Source of the DNA: CAVYEM01 sp963767635
GTDB taxonomy: Bacteria; Vulcanimicrobiota; Vulcanimicrobiia; Vulcanimicrobiales; Vulcanimicrobiaceae
Direction of reading: 5' to 3'
Length of the DNA stretch: 64,000 nucleotides
NCBI GenBank assembly: GCA_963767635.1
Contig: CAVYEM010000001.1
Coordinates: forward strand, 744,001 to 808,000
Part shown: positions 60,697 through 64,000 of the stretch, in pieces
Layout of the letters: every line of letters starts with the position of its first letter
Position numbering within the stretch: position 1 is the first letter of the stretch
Translations under genes and position numbers: made by a program
The notes under the pieces: generated by a model
What the model saw: the letters and a program-made list of their open reading frames with translations, nothing else
The model's database searches: none
Told to the model about the DNA's origin: nothing

Positions 60697-61899
60697 GTGA
60701 TAGGCAGACCCCAAGACGCGCTCGCCGTGGCTTCTGTTCCGCGCACGATGTTCATGGGTTCGTTCCCCCCGCGCGAGTGCGGCATTGCGACGTTCACGAA
60801 GGACGTCGTCGACTCGTTCGATCGCGCGTTCCACACCAGCAGCGAGATCATTGCGATCGACGAACCAGGCGGCGAAGTGCGCCAATACGGTCCTGAAGTC
60901 GTTGCGCGTCTGCAAGAGAATCGGCGTGAATCCTATAGCGACGTCGCGGCGATCGTCAACGCGCACCCCGCCGGCGTACTCAACATTCAACACGAGTACG
61001 GACTATTCGGCGGCGAACGCGGGGAGTGGCTGGTCGATCTGATGGCCGGCGTCGAGAAGCCGGTCGTCCTGACGATGCACACCGTGCTGCCGGAGCCCGA
61101 CGAAACGATGCTGCGCGTCACGCGCGAACTGTGCCGCTATGCGAGCGTCGCGGTCGTCCTCTCGGAAACCGGACGCGACTTGCTCGATCGCGTGTACCGC
61201 GTCGATCCGTCGCGCGTGCAAGTGATCCATCACGGCGTGCCGGACGTCGAGTTTCGCGACACGGCGCCCTTTAAGGCCTCGTTCGGCATCGGCGAACGCA
61301 TGATGATCTCCACGTTCGGGCTGATCAATCGCGGAAAAGGCTTGGAGTACGCGATCGAAGCGATGCGCGCGGTGGTCAAACGCCACCCCGAAACGCTGTA
61401 TTTGATTTTAGGTGAAACGCATCCCGTCGTGCGCCGCCACGAAGGGGAATCGTATCGGCAATCCCTGCAGCAGTTAGTGCGCGACTACGGCCTGCAGAAC
61501 AACGTGCACCTCATCGACAAGTATTTGGACTTCGACGAGCTCGTCAGCTATCTGGAAGCCACGGACATTTATTTGACGCCGTATCTGAATCCCACGCAAA
61601 TCGTCAGCGGTACGCTGGCGTACGCGGTCGGCTGCGGCAAGGCCATCGTCTCCACTCCGTACCTCTACGCGCAGGAAGTGCTGGCGAATCATCGCGGATT
61701 TTTGTGCGACTTCCGCGACGCAACGTCCATCGCGCGCATCGTGACGGCGCTGCTCGACGATGCGGCGCTGCGGCGTGCGACGGAGCGGCGCGCCTATCGT
61801 TTCGGACGTCAAATGACGTGGCCGCACGTCGCCGCGGAATACGGCAAGCTCTTTAGCGAGCTTGCTCCTCAGGAAATGGAGCTGGTGCATTCTGCCTAG
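60697..61899 (+). CDS. GT4-family glycosyltransferase
   Basis: 400 residues from GTG 60697 (GGAG eight bases upstream). N-terminal Rossmann domain TMFMGSFPPRECGIATFTKD, IQHEYGLFGGERGEWLVDLM, then GVPDVEFRDTAPFKASFGIG, MMISTFGLINRGKGLEYAIE, LYLILGETHPVVRRHEGESY and the nucleotide-sugar Glu motif LTPYLNPTQIVSGTLAYAVG. PFR/E-type GT4 of retaining mannosyl-transferase character is likely. Together with the guanylyltransferase and the barrel protein it forms a short glycan gene group. Confidence 0.9.
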   Translation: MIGRPQDALAVASVPRTMFMGSFPPRECGIATFTKDVVDSFDRAFHTSSEIIAIDEPGGEVRQYGPEVVARLQENRRESYSDVAAIVNAHPAGVLNIQHEYGLFGGERGEWLVDLMAGVEKPVVLTMHTVLPEPDETMLRVTRELCRYASVAVVLSETGRDLLDRVYRVDPSRVQVIHHGVPDVEFRDTAPFKASFGIGERMMISTFGLINRGKGLEYAIEAMRAVVKRHPETLYLILGETHPVVRRHEGESYRQSLQQLVRDYGLQNNVHLIDKYLDFDELVSYLEATDIYLTPYLNPTQIVSGTLAYAVGCGKAIVSTPYLYAQEVLANHRGFLCDFRDATSIARIVTALLDDAALRRATERRAYRFGRQMTWPHVAAEYGKLFSELAPQEMELVHSA

Positions 61900-62980
61900 A
61901 ATAAATTCGGACGCCGCGACGGAGAAGCGCGCCCTGCCTACGCTCGATCACTTGCTCGCACTTAGCGACGACGTGGGCGTTATTCAGCATGCTATCGAGG
62001 ACGTCCCGAACCGTTCGACCGGATACTGCACCGACGACGTTTCACGCGCGTACATGGTCGTGCTGGCCAAGCTGGAAATAGATCGCGGCGATGCCGTCGC
62101 GGAACGCCTGGCTTCGACATACCTTTCGTTTCTGCACGATGCGCAAATCGACGATGGTCGATTCCACAACTTCATGGGTTACGACCGTCAGTGGCTGGAC
62201 AGCGTCGGCACGCATGATTCGGTCGGCCGGGCGCTCTGGTCGCTGGGTTACGGCATGCGCTATGCGCCGCGCGATTCGTGGCGCCACGTTTCCCGCAAGC
62301 TCTTCGGCAAAGCGCTGCGCTCGCTCGACTGGCTTTCGTACCCGCGCTCACAGGCATACGCCGCAATCGGGCTCGCGCACGCTTGCGAATCCAGCATTGC
62401 AGGCCGCGACGTGCCGTATTACCAGCGGCATCTTCGTGCTCTCGCCCAAAGCCTGCGCCAGGAGTATTTGAACGTTCGCGATGCCGATTGGCAGTGGTAT
62501 GAGAACGCGCTGACGTACGACAACGCCCGCTTGCCCGAAGCGATGCTGCGAGCCGGCCTCACGCTTCGAGACGACGAGCTCGTTGCTACCGGACTGCGCA
62601 CCTTCGACTTTTATCAGCGCGCCACCATCGAGGACGGCGTCTACGTCCCCGTCGGGAACGAGGGCTGGTACCACCGCGGCGGCGTGAAGGCCAAGTACTC
62701 CCAGCAGCCCCTGGAGGGCGTTTCGCTCATCGATGCGGCGCTGGTCGCTTACGATGCCACGGGCGATCCGGCGTATCGCAGCACGGCGCATCTGGGCTTG
62801 GAATGGTATTACGGCCGAAATTCGCGCGGCATCGTCATGGCTCGCAACGGCGGCTGCCTCGACGGATTAAACGAAACTTCCGTCAATATGAACATGGGCT
62901 CGGAGTCGACGTTGGCATACCTGGCAGCCGCATATGCGCTCGCGGCTCGACCGGCAGCGGCACTTTCCGTAGCGCGCTAG
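61862..62980 (+). CDS. (alpha/alpha)6-barrel glycosidase-like protein, uncertain start
   Basis: 372 residues from TTG 61862; an AUU at 61889 with GGAG seven bases upstream is an alternative (364 aa). The chain is helical and repeats like a six-hairpin glycosidase: IEDVPNRSTGYCTDDVSRAY, DDGRFHNFMGYDRQWLDSVG, THDSVGRALWSLGYGMRYAP, DADWQWYENALTYDNARLPE, VGNEGWYHRGGVKAKYSQQP and GLNETSVNMNMGSESTLAYL. Relatives occur next to GT4 glycosyltransferases in mannose-type glycan clusters; catalytic residues are not certain. Overlaps the glycosyltransferase gene. Confidence 0.8.
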   Translation: MLLRKWSWCILPRINSDAATEKRALPTLDHLLALSDDVGVIQHAIEDVPNRSTGYCTDDVSRAYMVVLAKLEIDRGDAVAERLASTYLSFLHDAQIDDGRFHNFMGYDRQWLDSVGTHDSVGRALWSLGYGMRYAPRDSWRHVSRKLFGKALRSLDWLSYPRSQAYAAIGLAHACESSIAGRDVPYYQRHLRALAQSLRQEYLNVRDADWQWYENALTYDNARLPEAMLRAGLTLRDDELVATGLRTFDFYQRATIEDGVYVPVGNEGWYHRGGVKAKYSQQPLEGVSLIDAALVAYDATGDPAYRSTAHLGLEWYYGRNSRGIVMARNGGCLDGLNETSVNMNMGSESTLAYLAAAYALAARPAAALSVAR

Positions 62981-62997
62981 ATTCTGGTTTTTGCGGG

Positions 62998-63024
62998 GAA
63001 AAGCGGCCACCGAGGCCGTTTTTC
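62998..63024. terminator. Intrinsic terminator of the glycan gene group
   Basis: GAAAAGCGGCC, loop ACCGA, GGCCGTTTTTC form an 11-bp stem with one G-T pair, the 3' arm being T-rich, just after the barrel gene. Confidence 0.8.
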
Positions 63025-63047
63025 ATCGTGTGTCGAAGAGATACTCG

Positions 63048-64000
63048 ATGATCTTGCAGACCGAAGCCCTCAACGACGTACAATCCGCCGCCGTTCGCCA
63101 TGCGAACGGGCCCTGTTTGATATTCGCCGGCGCCGGCAGCGGAAAAACCCGCGTGCTCACGCACCGGATTGCATATTTGCTCAACGAACTCGACGTCGCA
63201 CCCGATCGCATTTTAGCCGTGACGTTCACCAACAAAGCCGCCGGTGAAATGAAAGCTCGCCTCGAACGCATGGTCGGAAGCGCGGCCCGAGACTTGTGGG
63301 TCGGCACGTTTCATTCGATGTGCGTGCGGATGCTGCGCCGTGACGGCGGCCGCGCGGGCATTTCGTCGAACTTCGCCATTATCGACGATGCGGATCAGCG
63401 TTCCCTAGTCAAAGACATTTTGGCGGATCTCGATTACGACGAGCGGCAGCTCACGCCCGGCGCGTGCTTGTCGGAGATTAGCAAAGCGAAGAACGCACTG
63501 ATCTGGCCCGAGCAGTATCACCAGCGCAACACGTCTTTTCTGGGCGAACGCTACGGAAACGTCTACGCCGAGTATCAGCGCCGCCTCTCGGAGTCGAACA
63601 GTTTGGACTTCGACGATCTGATCGTTCGCACAATCGATTTGTTCGAAAAGGACGAGCCCACCAGAACGAAGTGGCAAAAGCGGTTTCAATACATCCTGGT
63701 CGATGAGTATCAGGACGTCAACTTCGCGCAATACCGCCTCATCGCGATTCTGGGCGACAAGCACAAGAACGTCACGGTCGTCGGCGACGACGATCAGTCG
63801 ATCTACTCATGGCGCGGCAGCGACTATCGCATGATCCTGCGCTTCGAGCAGGACTTTCCGGGCGCCAAAGTCTTTACGCTCGAAGAGAACTATCGCAGCA
63901 CGCAAACCATTCTCGACGCTGCCAACGCGCTGGTCGGCAACAACAAGACGAGGCAGGCCAAGAATCTGTTCACGAACCGCTCCGAAGGCGAGAAGATCAC
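63048..64000 (+). CDS. pcrA: UvrD/PcrA/Rep-type DNA helicase, partial
   Basis: SF1A 3'-5' helicase; frame open to the right edge (317 codons visible). ILQTEALNDVQSAAVRHANG, Walker A LIFAGAGSGKTRVLTHRIAY, VTFTNKAAGEMKARLERMVG (motif Ia), VGTFHSMCVRMLRRDG, LVDEYQDVNFAQYRLI (DExx box as DEYQD) and VVGDDDQSIYSWRGSDYR, LEENYRSTQTILDAANALV. The ATG at 63048 follows GAAGAGA. PcrA versus UvrD versus Rep cannot be decided from the N-terminal part. Confidence 0.95.
   Translation, partial: MILQTEALNDVQSAAVRHANGPCLIFAGAGSGKTRVLTHRIAYLLNELDVAPDRILAVTFTNKAAGEMKARLERMVGSAARDLWVGTFHSMCVRMLRRDGGRAGISSNFAIIDDADQRSLVKDILADLDYDERQLTPGACLSEISKAKNALIWPEQYHQRNTSFLGERYGNVYAEYQRRLSESNSLDFDDLIVRTIDLFEKDEPTRTKWQKRFQYILVDEYQDVNFAQYRLIAILGDKHKNVTVVGDDDQSIYSWRGSDYRMILRFEQDFPGAKVFTLEENYRSTQTILDAANALVGNNKTRQAKNLFTNRSEGEKI

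Overview
The window is high-GC, densely coded DNA from a diderm bacterium with lineage-mixed traits. A TonB-dependent receptor, a SIMPL-domain secreted protein and several lipobox lipoproteins imply an outer membrane. In contrast, the order topA-trmFO-hslV-hslU and the fhaA-fhaB-PP2C-rodA block recall Terrabacteria (Firmicutes and Actinobacteria). Together these fit an uncultured diderm Terrabacteria-like lineage such as Eremiobacterota (Vulcanimicrobiota, WPS-2); this is inference from content only. The presence of many single-base indels in otherwise well-preserved genes suggests a draft or metagenome-derived assembly.

Layout. 1-3.0 kb: edge-truncated ATPase-like/GNAT fusion (minus), then an autoregulated VOC-ArsR-SRPBCC-SRPBCC operon with a palindrome in its promoter. 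3.3-7.4 kb: secreted NTF2-like protein, lipoprotein, MFS exporter, small membrane and metal-binding proteins, and a Lys/Arg-repeat histone-H1-like protein. 7.6-11.2 kb: topA (frameshifted) and trmFO. 11.2-17.5 kb: degenerate retropepsin-like protein, a 1126-residue TonB receptor with its companion lipoprotein. 17.6-23 kb: secreted proteins, a candidate sRNA, hslVU, a frameshifted epimerase, and a nucleotidyltransferase/partner pair. 23.1-29 kb: def-fmt-rsmB followed by fhaA-fhaB-PP2C-rodA, a translation and cell-envelope block. 29-39.6 kb: cytochrome c, a 21-bp tandem array, an Lhr helicase, an anthrax-lethal-factor-like metallopeptidase, an orphan DNA methyltransferase, a glycosidase-like lipoprotein and a cyclopropane fatty acid synthase. 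40-45 kb: beta-oxidation operon (acyl-CoA dehydrogenase, FadJ-like bifunctional enzyme, thiolase). 46.8-53.3 kb: Leloir galactose operon (galK-galT-GH35 beta-galactosidase), ROK sugar kinase, tartrate-dehydratase-like enolase. 53.2-59.1 kb: a less tightly packed stretch with dehydrogenase remnants, a secreted phospholipase C, DUF190 and a DUF190-CrcB fusion, small proteins and two broken HNH genes beside tRNA-Glu and tRNA-Gln. 59.4-63 kb: surface-glycan genes (mannose-1-P guanylyltransferase, GT4, alpha/alpha-barrel protein). 63 kb to edge: UvrD/PcrA helicase.

The physiological picture is a heterotroph that degrades fatty acids and galactosides, has an elaborated cell envelope, and recycles proteins through HslVU. 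No prophage, integron, CRISPR array or complete insertion sequence was seen. The most unusual signals are several genes whose only well-placed start codon is AUU or AUC, a mobile-looking palindromic repeat inserted in frame in topA and the fadJ-like gene and expanded to a tandem array elsewhere, a DUF190-CrcB fusion, and the repeat-built histone-like protein.
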